Shown here piece after piece: positions 1-24,124 of a stretch of DNA of 64,000 bases (the first letter of the stretch is position 1; each line of letters starts with the position of its first letter). Source of the DNA: Litomosoides sigmodontis (lineage: Eukaryota > Nematoda > Chromadorea > Rhabditida > Onchocercidae). Both the position numbers and the translations under genes were made by a program. Below the pieces are notes generated by a model. That model ran no database searches. It saw only the letters and a program-made list of their open reading frames with translations, and was not told the origin of the DNA. Location: NCBI GenBank assembly GCA_963070105.1, contig OY718807.1, forward strand, positions 9,610,483 to 9,674,482. The letters are read 5' to 3'.

Positions 1-1540
1 CGGGATAAGTACAGCAAACTGGTAAATCTAGGAACTGTTGAGATGACTTTTAATAGGTTAGGAACTAAAATAATCAATATAGTGGGAAACCTTCTGCGAT
101 ATGCACACATAAGTCGAAAAAAACCTGAATATTTTTACTGGGAAGGATTAATATTGGAAATTTATTAATCACACATAATAAGCAGTATTAAAGATCAATA
201 CAGTGACAAAACATGGCAACATTGGATTTCTGGAAAAGAATCATCAACATTTGCTTCGTATATCAAACGTGGTTGCATGTACTATACATGTATTATATTA
301 TATTAACAAATTAGCAATATTTGTTCCATGTGAACCTCATACTATCATTACGAATTTGCGATAGCTATCGAAGCCTGCATATGCCATTAACTGAGATACG
401 AAATCAGCACTCCCTCCATAACTCTAAATTTTCTTTGTCGTACAGTAGACATCTGTTTATAAAGAACAAAACGGCATAACGCTTCCCATTACGAAATAAG
501 AAAAAGATTAAGAAAATTAGAAAAAAAAAACTACTTTGTTGTTCCTTTGTCGTTTATATGTAGAAGCAAAACAAGTACAAACTTCTAAAATTCCGAAACT
601 TGAAAGTTTATCAAAATCACAAAAAAAGAAAAATCGCACTCAGAACAGTGTGGCTAATCATAATTCATTATAAAAATGACACAATCACTGGTTATTTAGC
701 ACATATCGTATCACACATGAATGCGGGAGGAAACTTCACATTATTATAAGCATTAATCCGAAGCAATAATAAACGGCTCGGTTGCTTCATTCGGTTTCTT
801 GTTCACAGATCCTTGAAAATTGGATTAATCATAGATGAAAAATTAATGTTCAGTTAGATTTAGCATTCACAAACATAAACTTTTTTGTAAACTGCTTTAT
901 GTTTATGTTTCCGTTACAAACATAATGATGGAAAGGTAGAATTTTGAAACTTTGCATTTATAAACGCAACATACAACAATTGTGATCTTATAAATGAGCA
1001 GGATGAAATTCCCTAACAACCGTATGCCAAAATTTATGCCAAGAGGTAAAAGAATTACTACCCATACAACGAAAATCGAGTTAAAGTATTTTAATAGTGA
1101 GGATACTTCATATAAGAAAATTGGAAGCGAGTTTCCCAGTTTTCTATTAAGATACCCTATCGCCATAGAAAAGTTGAAAATTACCACTTTCAAAATTTGA
1201 ACTCCCGATGTTCTTTATTGGGCCAGGTTTGACCTGTTTCGGCTGTTGCCCTCTCGAAATTTTCTATAAAGACAATAATACAAGTTTCTTTCTCAAAAAA
1301 CATTGTAACAATCTTATCAAGCTTAAAAGCGGTGCGTCTTAATCAAATTTTATGACTTTTAACAGGTGGGTACAACGAGGCAAGAGTGCTATACAATCAG
1401 AGTTTGTCAAATAAGTACTCACTGAGCAGCTAATAGTTAACCACAAATTATTCGCCCGATATCAGAGTCTTCCAAAATCAAAACCTGGTGTGAATAGATA
1501 ACACTAAAACACTAACGTAACACAGTAATAATGTGTAAAG
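1..1540. other. Non-coding flank downstream of the finger gene
   Basis: I see no supportable exon here. Short open frames exist on both strands around 900-1200, but they have no splice context, no recognisable motif and biased AT-rich composition. The segment probably contains the 3' UTR of the minus-strand finger gene, whose stop is at 1541-1543. A possible minus-strand AATAAA lies at 1213-1218. Confidence 0.5.
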
Positions 1541-2041
1541 CTAAAGTAACGCATAAAAATGACAAATATTTTTGCTTGCTTCGCAAAATGAACAATAATT
1601 TAAATGGCTCACTTCCGAAGGTTTAGTAGCAATAACATTTTTATCGCAATCGACAATATCGGTTGTTACACAAGCAGCAGAAGGGGTCGTGGATTTTGAA
1701 TTCCGTATTTCCGGCTTGGCACGATCAAAGTCCCCTGCTGCAACAGAGGCAGAAAGTTGATTAGCGGTCTCCTGATCTATCTCCTCACCTTCATCCAGAA
1801 GTACATAAACTGGTTCGCCATTGGCACCTTTCAGTGCTTGTACCTAAAACATGTAGCATGGTGATGAAAGCGAATCAATTTTAGCTTCAATTGTATTACT
1901 AATTAGTAGTTTGATTATACAAAATCAAACTGAAATAAATGACAAACTTTTTTAAATTCGACACCATACTGCGCTTTGAGAGTTGCAATTGTAGCTGGAT
2001 CAGTGATGATACCTTCAGAATGCTCTGTAACAAAAAAGGCT

Positions 2042-2098
<57 letters not shown>

Positions 2099-5000
2099 AA
2101 GTTGATGTGATACCAGCAAACAGCGCTTTATTTCGCTTTCAAATATTTTAAACAATTTGACTACACTTCAAATAGCTCGACTAACCTTGGCCTTCTACCA
2201 TTCGTTTACGTTGCAAACTATTGCCCTGCAAATGCAAAAACTTCAAATAAAAATCGTTTTACTCAAAAGTTTAACATCGAGATACAATTGCATGCATTTG
2301 GAGCATGATCGTACCTGGGAGCGATTCTTACCTAGTAAAAGTTTACTGATTAAATAAAAATGTAAGAAAAAAGAACTTTGATTCCAGCCCTGCTTCGGCA
2401 AAGATTTTTTCAACTTCCCGTAAGAAAATTAGAGCAGAATTAAATGTGCCGTGTTGCTATCATTATATGCACTGTGACTTCTGCTACTGATTCAAAATAC
2501 TTACATTTTAGCCACTGTTTAATCAATTCATTTCATCATTTAACAGGCGGATAAAGCTACATCGAATTCAAATGATTATTTATAGACTCACCGCATCTGC
2601 AGTAGAAGAAAATTCTGGCATTAAATCAGGGTGTTTAGACCGAAGATGACGAATAGCCCGACACATATTAAATGGTCGATGCAACATATATGTCATGTTG
2701 CAAACGAGGCATTCAATCAACTGTGGATTGATAAATTCCATGCATCCATCAGAAATCCTTTCTAACCTTGTCTGAAATAAGAATTCTAATTTTGAATCTC
2801 AACCCCCCCCCCCCCCCCGATTCATTCAGATATAATGTAACATAAAAGCATTGCTCCAATAACGTCTAAAAGAAGGTAGCACAGAATGATGCCAGTGACA
2901 ATCGTAGAAAAATCAATACGTAGAAAAATGGAGTATCCAGAAAAATTGTTTTAAACCAAATATGCTCTCATCCGGATCATGTGCAAAATGTAATCTTAAG
3001 CGTTTGGAAGTTATTCAGCTGCCATCGAGTTAAAAATTCGGAAAAAAAGTTTTTTGCCAACCTTGCATAATTCATATTGCATGTTGTGCAGATGATGTGG
3101 ATGCTCAGTTCGGAAATGACGTATTGCGCCAGCACTTATGACAGCTGCTAAGATATCACCATTACACATCTTACATTTCCAGTGACAATCATTTACCGCC
3201 TCCACATATCGGCTATTCACCGGCGCTGCTTGTCGCAAAGCGGGCATTATAAACTGACGTTTTGGTTTACTTCGACGACCCAAAAAAGGAACAAAATGCA
3301 AGCGATATTATACTTTGAAAAGTGATAAAACTTGAGAAGTGTTTTGTCCCACTTTATATTTCAATATATGTACAGCGAGATGGACAACGGCTGTGCTTGT
3401 TTTTAATGTAATCGATTTCTAGCAAAATAATCAGCATGAAGAACCACATTAGTTAGAAATGAAATAACGACTAGAAATAATACATTACGCCTCTTGAAAA
3501 TCCCAAGAAAATGCTACCAACCGAATGTCATTCGACTGTTAACATAACTTGTAGCTTTCTCTTCCTCCATTTCATCATCCTCTATATCATTCGTATTTTT
3601 TCCTTCCTCGCAAAGTTTAAGCCGTTTTTCTATCGCTGAAAAATCCATTTCTCAGCCAATAATACAATTCAACCTAATCGTCAGGAGCTTTTTTTGTTTT
3701 CTTCAAAACGGTCGACGATTTTTTCAATAAACCGTTTGTAAATAGGGTATGCAAAATTTGAAGGAACAAACCATTTTAACAAAACAAACCAGTATGCAAA
3801 CGAGCTTCTGATGTATGCATCGTACCATACTTCCCACATCTAATGTGGTGTTCATCCGGCATTGAAACATCAAAATCATCGCTATATTTCTCCAGCAAAC
3901 GAGCATTAATAACAAGCTCCTTAAAACAAAAAAAAATTCTAATCAAGGAAATTTATATAAAATCAAGATTCCAAAAGAATCCAAAAAAAATGTACCTGCA
4001 GACAAAGATTACATTTTGGCACTTCAACTTCTTCCGGATGAACTTCTGAGAAATGCATAGCGAGTGCTTCAGCTGCCATAAACATCCCACACCAAATACA
4101 CTGTAAATTAGCTCCACGATCAAGCGTTGTATCGATAACAGCAAAATCTTGAATTGACAAAGGTTTTCCGAGTCCTGCCTGTGGCTTCTAAAAGACAAAA
4201 ATAACGTTAATAATATGACGTAAATTAAACAGTAAAAAAAAACCAAGTATAAGTATACTTACATACGGAAAGTTTTTTCCCAATAAAAATTTCATTTGTA
4301 ATCTAAACATTATTCACAGTATAATCCTAAATGCAGCTAAAATCTACGGAGCTGATGAGGAAAGCACTTCACAACCTTCAGTTTCCATTTCCCAGCACAC
4401 TGATGAACCGATGGATGCCAAGCATTGAAATGCCGCACCAGATGAACAACTTCGAATTTACGATTAAGCGATACTACCGCATTGCAAATACCACAACGTG
4501 CATGCTGTTTATCTACCAGAGTTACAGGTACCTGTATGCAACATTTATTATCTTACATTGACGATATCATTGTGTCAATCACTGCGTCAGTGTTATACAC
4601 AATCCATTAGACAGCAATGAAGTAGGTGCTGAAGTTCAAATAAAATTCCGTAAAAGATTGCACTATCAATTAACTTTCGGACGCATTCAAAGAGAAACTT
4701 AGCTTTCGAGGAAATGTAATAATGATTAAAGCTTGGTGCTTACATGAAAAAGAAACCGTGACTTTCCCTTTTTCATCTACTCTATTTAATGCTCATGTTC
4801 AATCTTGTCAAAGAATGCAAACATACAGTGCGACCCAGCTTTTCGAACATTTTCTTTCGCAGTGCTGTTATTAGCTGATTGAGTGTCATCTCATTTGGGT
4901 TGACGCGAATCTGAAAATAGTAAAAATAATATGCTGTAACGAGCTTAAATATTCCATCCTACATTGTTAAAATTTGAAAACTAACTCTTCATTAAGCACT

Positions 5001-8000
5001 TTCACACTTCGCTATATTTTAAAGCAATTGAATTTTCCTTTTTGCAAAACAAAAATGATTTCAATTACTAATGGGTGAACGCATTAGGCTTTTTAATCTA
5101 CAAACTTTAGTGCAATGAAAATTTTAACATTTCCCCATAATCGACAACGATGAATATGGTTCTCAAGCTTTATCCTTTCTGCAATTTTATTTTTTTGCAT
5201 AAATCAAAATATGAAGCTTTTTACCGTAGAAACGCTTCGATAAATACGACCGGAATTATGACTTGATGGAAGATCATCATAAATGCCGGACGACGCACTA
5301 TTTTCTATGCGTCGTTTCTCTTCGCTTAATTTTTCTCTTAACCAACTTTCATATGGAACATCTTCGAATGCCGTTACGCCCTCTTCCAGCACCTATAATT
5401 ATTAAATAAAGAAGTCAATTTGTTTCATCAATGTTTCCTTTTCATGGACATTATTTTGTTTTTTATCAAAAAATTGCAGTGGATTTATTAATATTTTTCA
5501 TAAACATGAACAAGAACACGAAAATGTTAGATAAAAGATGATTTCAGTTACTTCAGGATGATGTTGTGGAATGTGCGAGCTCAACAACAAATCATGTGGA
5601 ACGATTTCCCCACATAAGCCGCAGCATATGTTTTTTGAATCTAAGAAATTAAATTCGACTGCTCGAAGGTCGTGTCGTACATTCGTTTCAACATTATCGC
5701 TTTCGCTTACAAACAGATTATCATCTAGAAGATAAAAAACAGTGATTAAGATTTCATTCTGATGAATCGCAGTCACAATCCTGATTTTCTGCCTTTAAAA
5801 TGGGGCTCGTGCTCATGAGAGTATTTGCGATATCAGAAACCATGAATACAATGAGTGTAAAACAAAGAGCACTAAAGCGTAACCTAAGGCGTGGCAATGC
5901 AGAACTTCAAATCATTCTTCGTCACAAAAAGTGGATTTCACAAATAGGAACTAGCTAAAGCTACAAAATTAAAAGACCTGAAAAATTCTAATCTCAAAAA
6001 ATCCAAAATTTTCTTTGACAGAATTCAGGAAGCTAGTATTTAAACAAGGAAATCAATTTTGAAAAAAAAAAACTTACCGTCAAGAGTTTGCCCAGGAGCA
6101 AGCTGTATGAATTGCTCTGTTCCATTTGGTGTTTGAACACAGATAACTTGCATCTCACTCACACCGTCATTAAAATTAGTTACGTCCTTTAATAAAAAAA
6201 CAAAAGATCGAAAAACTAACTGAACAATGTTTAGAAAAAACCTTTAAAAAAACAAAGTAGATCGAAAAAAGTTACACTACATAATTCCCAAATATCGAAA
6301 CTTACATCATGTTTACCGGCACTTGAACGTGATGAAACTTTCTGCAGAGCAGGACTTTGGGGTTCCAGTTCCGGTGGTGTGTCATCATCGTTAGATTCAA
6401 CACCTTCATTGACTTGCTCTATCACATCTTCTTGCTTTGGTAGATTACGACCTAAAATTCAATTGATTCATAACTATGTAGTAAAATGCAATAAAAATGG
6501 AAAGAGAAGACGGATATTTCGTCACACCATAGCCAGTACAAAGGCTGAGTGGTCTGTCGGACTCATCCTTTGTCATATCCACAGTTCGGCATTATGCTTT
6601 TCCTGAGGACAACAACTACTTCTACTTTTTCCCTAATGGCGAAGTTGGAAAGCGCAAACACGAATTCATAATTTCTACCTCCTTCTTGCGTCTCCTGGAC
6701 AGACTGCTTTCGCACACGCTCTGCATCCACGTTATCACACCTTTCTTCTCCAGCATTAGCCGAAGCCACAAGGTCATCGTCAGCTGCATATATAAGCTCT
6801 TCTTCCTCGAAGCTAGTTTCAATAAAATCACTGTCGTCAATACCAATTTCGGCGTACATAACCTTTAAAAAATTTTGAAAAATAGTTATTTCATATCTAA
6901 AGCATTATTGAAATTTCTACGCTGCGAATCCAAATTTCGATTATATTAATATTCAAAACTGCTTTTTTTATATCAAACACTAAAATTGACTTCAGATAAT
7001 ATAGTTAACAACTATAGAGATAAAAGTTCAGCAATAATGAATTTGAACTTGACTCACATCACCAACATCATCCAGCGGCTTCTCTTCTTCGTAATAGTAG
7101 CGACTAAAAAGAAAATAAAACGTAAAATGACGATATTTCAAGGTAAAAATGCTAAATCAAAGTATTTTAACAAATTCACTTCATATTGATCACAGTATAA
7201 TTCTCTTTTGTTACTGTACAAAAACACAAAAATAAAGACATTCAACTGACGACGACTTTTAAACGTAGTGTAAGGAAATCAGATATCAGTACTGCATTTT
7301 TAATTTTCAAAACAAATAGCAATTTTAAACACACTTGGTCCTCGCACTTCTGCCTCGTCCATTTCTTTGAACTAAGTCTCGTTCATTTAATCTCCTTTCC
7401 CTGTATCTAGCTGCCTCATCTGCAATTTTTGTAATTGCGGCATTTCATTTCTGACCACTTAACAATGCACCTAATATCACATTCTATTTTTGTCAAAAGT
7501 TATCACCATGTTTACGTTTTGCCACTCTGACATGTGTTCGTTCAGTTGTCAATAAAGGTGCCGTTACTGGGACAGGCTTTCGATCCAACCGTAGCATATT
7601 TGAAGTGCCACTACCACTTGGCCCATCATACCCATAACGGATATCATCATCAACGAATACATCGCGTCGTGTCGGTGAAATACCCTTCTGAGCTTGATTC
7701 AAAGTATACTGCTGGTAAGTTCCTCCTAATTCGACCTTTCGACGATTTCCAAACCCACCTGTTGCCTTCTTAACAGCTAAAAAACAGTGTAACCATGTAA
7801 CCATGGTTTTTTGTAACCATAGCTATCACACAGATAGCTTTACTTACACCGTTGAAGATTGGTGATCTCTTGATAAATAAGTCAAAGATTTAAATTCATT
7901 CATTGTTTTCTTATAAGTTGACATATTTCCACGTATGTTTATGAAACTAAAAGAGAAAATCATACACGACTCGACATCAAGTTCTGCCAATGGATCGTCA

Positions 8001-9601
8001 CTGCTGCTAACAACATCCACTGCATCATCTTCGCAATTAGGCCCATCTTTTTCTTGATTAATAATCCTAGACTTCTGAAATTGTTTCGCTAAAATAAAGG
8101 CATTTTCATTTACAGTACTCTCAAAAATCCTGAATTATTCATTCCGATGAACATATACTAAAGCTTAAGACCTCAACTCGAACATAGAATAATAATTTGC
8201 TTTAAAAGTACTCTAAAAGTGCCTATCAAAATTCATGAAATGTTGTAATAAGCAAAGATAATTGGCATGAAGCAGTAGTTTAAAAAGGAAAATTGTCTCA
8301 AAGAACCAAAAGCCATCTGAGAAACCTTTACTCAATGGGAAAAAAACAGCGTCATAGGGTCATAGATAAAAAAAATAATCTACAAAAATGAAAAATCTTG
8401 TTCAATCTAATATAAAAAAGCAATAAAATAGACTCTGATTCATCCAACAACAAAGTTAATTTTTAAGTACAAGAAACCTTACCAAATGTTCATCAGCTTG
8501 ATCTAGCAATCGACCTGAATCGAGACCCAATTTCTTAAAGCGTTTACCAGAATGTGCTGAATGCTCGGACTCGCAGCACGCTTCGCCAATTTCAGATTGG
8601 TTCTACAATTTTCTTAACCGTAGAAAAAGTAATTAATGCATTATATAGTATTTCTGTTTGATAACTTATCGATGTAATTTTTATCGCTTATTCAATACTT
8701 TATCTAACACAGTGTTTATTTAACCTATACATGTCATACGGTTGAGCGATAAGTTCTTGTTTCAAATAACCTGAAACGTCTACTCTACACAGAAATTGAA
8801 ATGAGGTCTAATTCACTTTTAACTATACGCTGGTATTGGTATATTGGTGAGCCTTGTTGTCCTACTTATATTAAGATGATTATGTCACTATTCACTGAAT
8901 GCCTGTCTCTCTTCACTGAGAAAATAATAAATTTATGTTGAAATTTAAAAGTCCTTGAAAAATAACTCTTTATTAATGATTGCAGTCAATAAAACTTACT
9001 CGTAAAACTTCTTGAAGATCAGGAAATGATTTTCTTTTGGTTCTTCCGACATCACCTGAACTTTTTAAATGCAAATACGTCTTTGCATAATTCGTTTGCG
9101 GGATCAAACAGATTAATGGTTTAAATAAACGCAGAAAAGTAAACGACCGCAAACGGCTGATATATGAAACAACTACGCACGTAATTTAGAGCAGAAGAGT
9201 GAGTAAAAATACGTGTTAACAAAGGAAATGAACCTGATTCGGTTGCTGTTTCACTTGTTTTAGTACTGGTATCATTGCTTTTAATCCTAAAAGGGAACCG
9301 TTAATATTAGATATTTGTTTTAATATGTTATAGGCTATAAACACTGGTGACAATCAGACTTGACATGACCATACATTGTATACAGTTAAGTCGGGATAAG
9401 AAAAGAGGTTATTATGAATTAACCGCAACCCCTTTTTTTACATGAATGCCTGTTGAAATGAAAAGAGTAAGTGGTGATGCCTTGCGTTAAATTACTATCG
9501 GTTTCAACTGGATATTTCCATCTCTTACCTTTCACGACTGAAACCATCGTTTTCTTCTTCAATCCGTCCTCTTACACGTAACTTTCGTGGATTTCTATTA
9601 T
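1541..9601 (-). CDS. Multi-exon protein with repeated degenerate C2H2-like fingers (5' incomplete)
   Basis: I do not recognise the family. Phase-consistent exons on the minus strand, 5' to 3': 9601-9529, 9286-9234, 9055-9000, 8602-8483, 8074-7966, 7776-7507, 7419-7335, 7103-7058, 6862-6679, 6451-6306, 6186-6078, 5724-5552, 5392-5225, 4910-4827, 4531-4376, 4187-3996, 3919-3790, 3635-3518, about 3269-3062, 2771-2592, 2413-2377, 2024-1948, 1843-1541 (about 1,025 codons). The N-terminal third is basic then acidic and low in structure. The C-terminal half has at least five units of CxxC, 15-22 residues, then H-x3/5-H followed by Pro: CGLC..HIPQHHP, CGIC..RHFNAWHP, CIWC..MHFSEVHP, CKMC..RHFRTEHP and CLVC..RHLRSKHP. 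This suggests a nuclear DNA- or protein-binding role, by inference only. The junction near 3269/3518 is weak. The first coding exon is missing; see the candidate at 10491-10589. Confidence 0.72.
2044..2091. repeat. (AT)n microsatellite in an intron of the finger gene
   Basis: Uninterrupted alternating A/T of about 48 nt, lying between the exons at 1948-2024 and 2377-2413. Confidence 0.97.
2803..2818. repeat. Poly-C run of 16 nt in an intron
   Basis: Sixteen consecutive C residues just outside the acceptor of the exon ending at 2771 (G-run on the gene strand). The length is easily miscounted by sequencing. Confidence 0.95.
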
Positions 9602-11694
9602 CTGCGAAAAATGGTCATATTACTGCCACATACAACCAGACAATATTTGCGTTTTTCAGTGGGAAATAACTAAGATTTTCACTTGTAAATTCTAACAAAC
9701 CGCTGACAATAGCAATTAATGGGATAAATTTATTCGCCTTATTCTGCTAAAATGGTAACTTAACGTTATTTCTTAACTTTCACTGGTATAAATTATTCAT
9801 ATTTCTCGGTATCCTTGCATTTTGGTAATAAATTTTCTTACATCGTCATTTTTAATTTTGAACGATAATAGCGTAGGCTTATACCCTGGATGAGATAGAA
9901 ATTTTTTTTTTTCGGGATTTCTGATACCTAGCATAATATAGTTTATTTCCTAAAACATGCTAGAGAATGTTTCTCCTTATCTAGATTAATGGCTTTACTG
10001 TTAAAATGGAATGAACTATACACAGTACAGTAGCACGAAGTGATTACACAGTTGGCGGATACTATCTATTTCGTTATACCACTGAATATATTTTAAACAA
10101 TATATTTTAAAGATATTTTAAACGATAACGGCAAGTTTCTTTGCTTTTCCAATCAAAAATTGAAAAATACAGCATGTGAAAAATACAAGAAAAAAACGTG
10201 GTTCCACTAATTGCTATCAATCGTATCTTTATCTGAAGGTTAGAACTTTATTTCTATATATTTTTCTAATTTACATCGACAAAAAAATTATTTGTGGAAT
10301 ATTAAAATTGAAAAAGAGAAAGAGTAAAGTAGTACGGTCATAAAGCCTAGTAACCTTCAGACATATACTTATCGTCGTGGGAATTTCTCGTCTCGTCTAT
10401 TTGTATTTTACCACCAAATTTACCAAACCAAACGTGTCTGCACCTCTGAGCACTCGAAGCGATTCCCTGTTGGTCTCGCCTGGAATATGCTTAAAGATGA
10501 CTAGTTAAGATGATGGATCGGGTCCACGCCACTTTGAATTGACGTCGTCTCGCCTTAGCTTTTTCAGCATAACTCGGCGTGATCAACATTCTGATATCCG
10601 AAGGTGTTACTGCGCGTCACAGTGTATGCGACACACAAAAGCATAGCGTTGCTAAATCACTGCGGTGCCTCGTGTGGTTTATCGACCCGTGACGTCATCA
10701 GCTTCGTCTACGGGACGGGATGAAACCCTCGTCTCATTTGCGTTTCAAGTTTTACGTCAGTCTCACCTTATACATCAATATTTCAAGGTCTTTCATGGTC
10801 TCTTATTCCATTACTGCATGCTACCAAAGAGCGATGATTCCTCGAATTAACTTCTCATTGTATATATACATACATTCAACGAGACTCGTGTTTACGCGGT
10901 TATTGTGTATGCGTATTTTGATCAGTGTAACAGTAAAAGTAATCTATTTATGAGCGCATTTACGAAGATTATTTGTATTTTCAAATCATCAGAGAGCTTC
11001 AGTCATCACTATGTTACCAATAGTTACGGCCTGCATGAACTGTTTTTGTAGAAAACGAAAGTGTTCATAGATGTTTTTAAAAGTGCAAGCAACTCATCTC
11101 CTTTTGCCTCATATTCATTTCCGCATAAGACACCAATTTCAGCTCGGAAAATGCGTTGATTTTGAAGCTAGTAATGTTTTGACATGCATCCATGAAACGA
11201 AATTTACTTCTTGCTTGTTGATAAACAGCGATATGAAAACAACATTAATATCTTACGACATATGTATCATGGAAGTACTGCGGAGCGCTTTACCGAAATA
11301 AATTTTTGAAAACCCGAAAAGAACTATCTGAAGGAATCACAGATAAGTTGAGATATGTTAGTCAGAAAAACCATGAAAGATGTGGAGAAATATGGTTATT
11401 TTTTCGGATCCTAAAAACTGATGTGAGTTTTGCAACTCGGCGGTACAATTCACTAACTATTGCTGGAAAAAGAAAACAAAGTGTGAAATTATGCTAGCTA
11501 AATCATAATATGAGTCATTAAAGGTATTTAAGCAAAAAAAAACCTGAAACAATGAAGCTATTACCGATTATTTTTCTAAAACCTAAGAAACAACATTTAA
11601 TAGCACTTGAGATGAAACGATCAAGTTCTTTTAGTAAATCCATCTAAACTTATTACACAACTATTTTAAAGAATTTACTTGTGGATCAATCGTC
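9602..11694. other. Intergenic/promoter region between the finger gene and TMF1
   Basis: No confident gene. The part at about 10400-10750 is visibly more GC-rich than its surroundings and is a plausible promoter or first-exon zone for the minus-strand finger gene. Plus-strand open frames at 10665-11497 show no motif, no splice-consistent neighbours and AT-driven composition, so I leave them out. Confidence 0.5.
10491..10589 (-). other. Candidate first coding exon of the finger gene
   Basis: A minus-strand ATG at 10589 opens a 32-codon frame beginning MLITPSYAEKAKARRRQFK, basic like the next exon (9601-9529). That exon needs a phase-1 donor. The phase-1 GT choices here (after the CGA codon, or near the ORF end) are weak, so this is only a candidate. 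Confidence 0.25.
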
Positions 11695-22229
<10,535 letters not shown>

Positions 22230-24124
22230 TATTCATCAAATTTGAATTTGTTCTCGTCCCTATCTCAGACGCATCAAAAGACAAAGTACTGGATAGATAA
22301 TACCTTCTGTAAAAGTAAAAATAATTGAACAGTGTCGTTTTCAACTATCACCACACAATCACGACGCGTAAAATATACATGGAAATTAAGAGTTTTAAAT
22401 CAATAACGTTTCAGGGATATGAACAACCATGCGACCAGAACATGTCATCATTTTCCGAAGGTACATACAGCCTGGAATTTCATCTTACATACAAATCGAA
22501 TCAAAGATTCATTATTTTAATTTGGAGAATATATCAAATGTTTTGAATTCAAGAGCAGATAAAAGTTTTCGAAATTTAATTCTTCGACAGGCACAGATAG
22601 AAATCAAGCATCTCAGAAAATCTCAAGCGAAATTTCGTCGTCTCACGCCGTGCCGAACGATACAACAATACCACTCAACTATCCCATCTCGTAACGTTTA
22701 ACCCTACCAGCTAAATATGCAGCTAAGGGAAGAAGTCTCAGACATTGAAAACTGACAGCGCTAAGCGCGCAAAAACGGCTTTGCTCAAAACAAGCATTCG
22801 TCTCGAAAGTGCCAATTTTGTTCCTTACAGCTCTCCCTCTCTCCATCTCTCCCTTTCCTCTTTTTCTCTCTCTTCCTACATTTTGCGAACTTTCCCGTTG
22901 ATGAAATCGCTTGTTTAACTGCTTAGCAAAATTTCGAGTGGAACATTTTAAATGTATTTTATAGAATATAATCGAAATCTTTGTCACTATTGAGCGAAAT
23001 TCACTTTCTGCGCCATCTTTTCCTCCTGCGGCGCAGTTGAGTGAAGCGTTCGGCTGTTCACCGAAAGCTTGATAGTTCAAGCTAATTTTGGTGTGATATC
23101 ATCAATTTCGAACGAACAAAACGCTGCAATTCGATAACCATTCTTCTCATTTGGTCAAATTAGTTAATCCATTCCACTTACGTGAACATGTGTGCTACGC
23201 AGAAAAATCAGAAGATGCTGCCAGACATAGAAATCAATTCATTGTGCAGAAGGAATTTTTTTCCTCGGAGAATAAAACGATCATTTTTGAGAGCAATTTG
23301 ATGAACGGAGATTCTATCACTAATTTTGATAGTTCTCTACTAATCCAGAATTGTCTGAATCGAAACAATCTTCTGTTGCTGATAATCGAATGGTCATCTT
23401 CCCTCTTAAGAAACCATCACTGCATGCGAGATTTGTTATAAATTCATAAAGAAAAAAGAAATATTTCTATGTTATGATCAATACCGACCTTATCCGAAAT
23501 TTAGTCTCCAATTTATTGGCAGAGAAGTTTCTTCCTCTGTTGATGGGACACTGAAGTATTTTTTGGTCGTTGGCAATATTTGTAAATGCTTAGAATTCGA
23601 TAAGTTTTTTCTTGAGTAATTCAAATCTACACAGAGTGAGTGGCTTTTAGTTATTTCGCCATTTCCTTATATAGACGTTGTCGCCACTCTTGCTACATAT
23701 GAAAAACTTCGGAAACGCCAATTCATTCCATGATATTAAATCATTCGGGAGTGTCACAAATCCAAAATTCCTTAATAACATAAACTCTCAAAGATTGGGA
23801 AAGTGTTTCGTATAAAATAATTTTTTAGAGATTACTTCACTGAATTTATCATTTAAGTAGACTGATGGCAATGTGTATAACTGTTATAATAAAATGTCAA
23901 CTTAGATAATCAATGATTATTCATGATTAGATTTAAAGAGTTTGTTTAAGAAGTTGTTATCACAAAAAAAATCAACTTTATATTTAAAAAATTAATATAT
24001 TTTAACAATGACATTTTTTTATCTTTGATACTTTAATTAAAAGGAGGATTGATAACAGTAAAGAACATTCATTCACTAAATAACAGTAACTTATTGAGTG
24101 TTCCGATGTTACAAGAAGGTATAG
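22230..24124. promoter_or_regulatory. TMF1 upstream region / MSH4 3' flank
   Basis: Intergenic between two minus-strand genes. A CT-rich tract at 22831-22877 lies about 600 nt upstream of the TMF1 ATG and is the best promoter candidate. Open frames here (for example minus 23080-22679) cross this low-complexity tract and show no domain or splice context. No other feature seen. Confidence 0.45.

Noticed and set aside
903..1200. Overlapping open frames on both strands near the left edge
   Set aside because: No motif, no splice structure, AT-driven composition, and mutual overlap on opposite strands.
1541..9601. MEP-1 or a classical C2H2 repressor as identity of the finger gene
   Set aside because: The finger spacing, constant His-Pro ending and lack of Q-rich tracts do not fit MEP-1; no TGEKP linkers for a classical array.
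22679..23080. 133-codon minus-strand open frame upstream of TMF1
   Set aside because: Crosses the CT-rich tract, has no motif and no splice-consistent neighbour; treated as promoter region.
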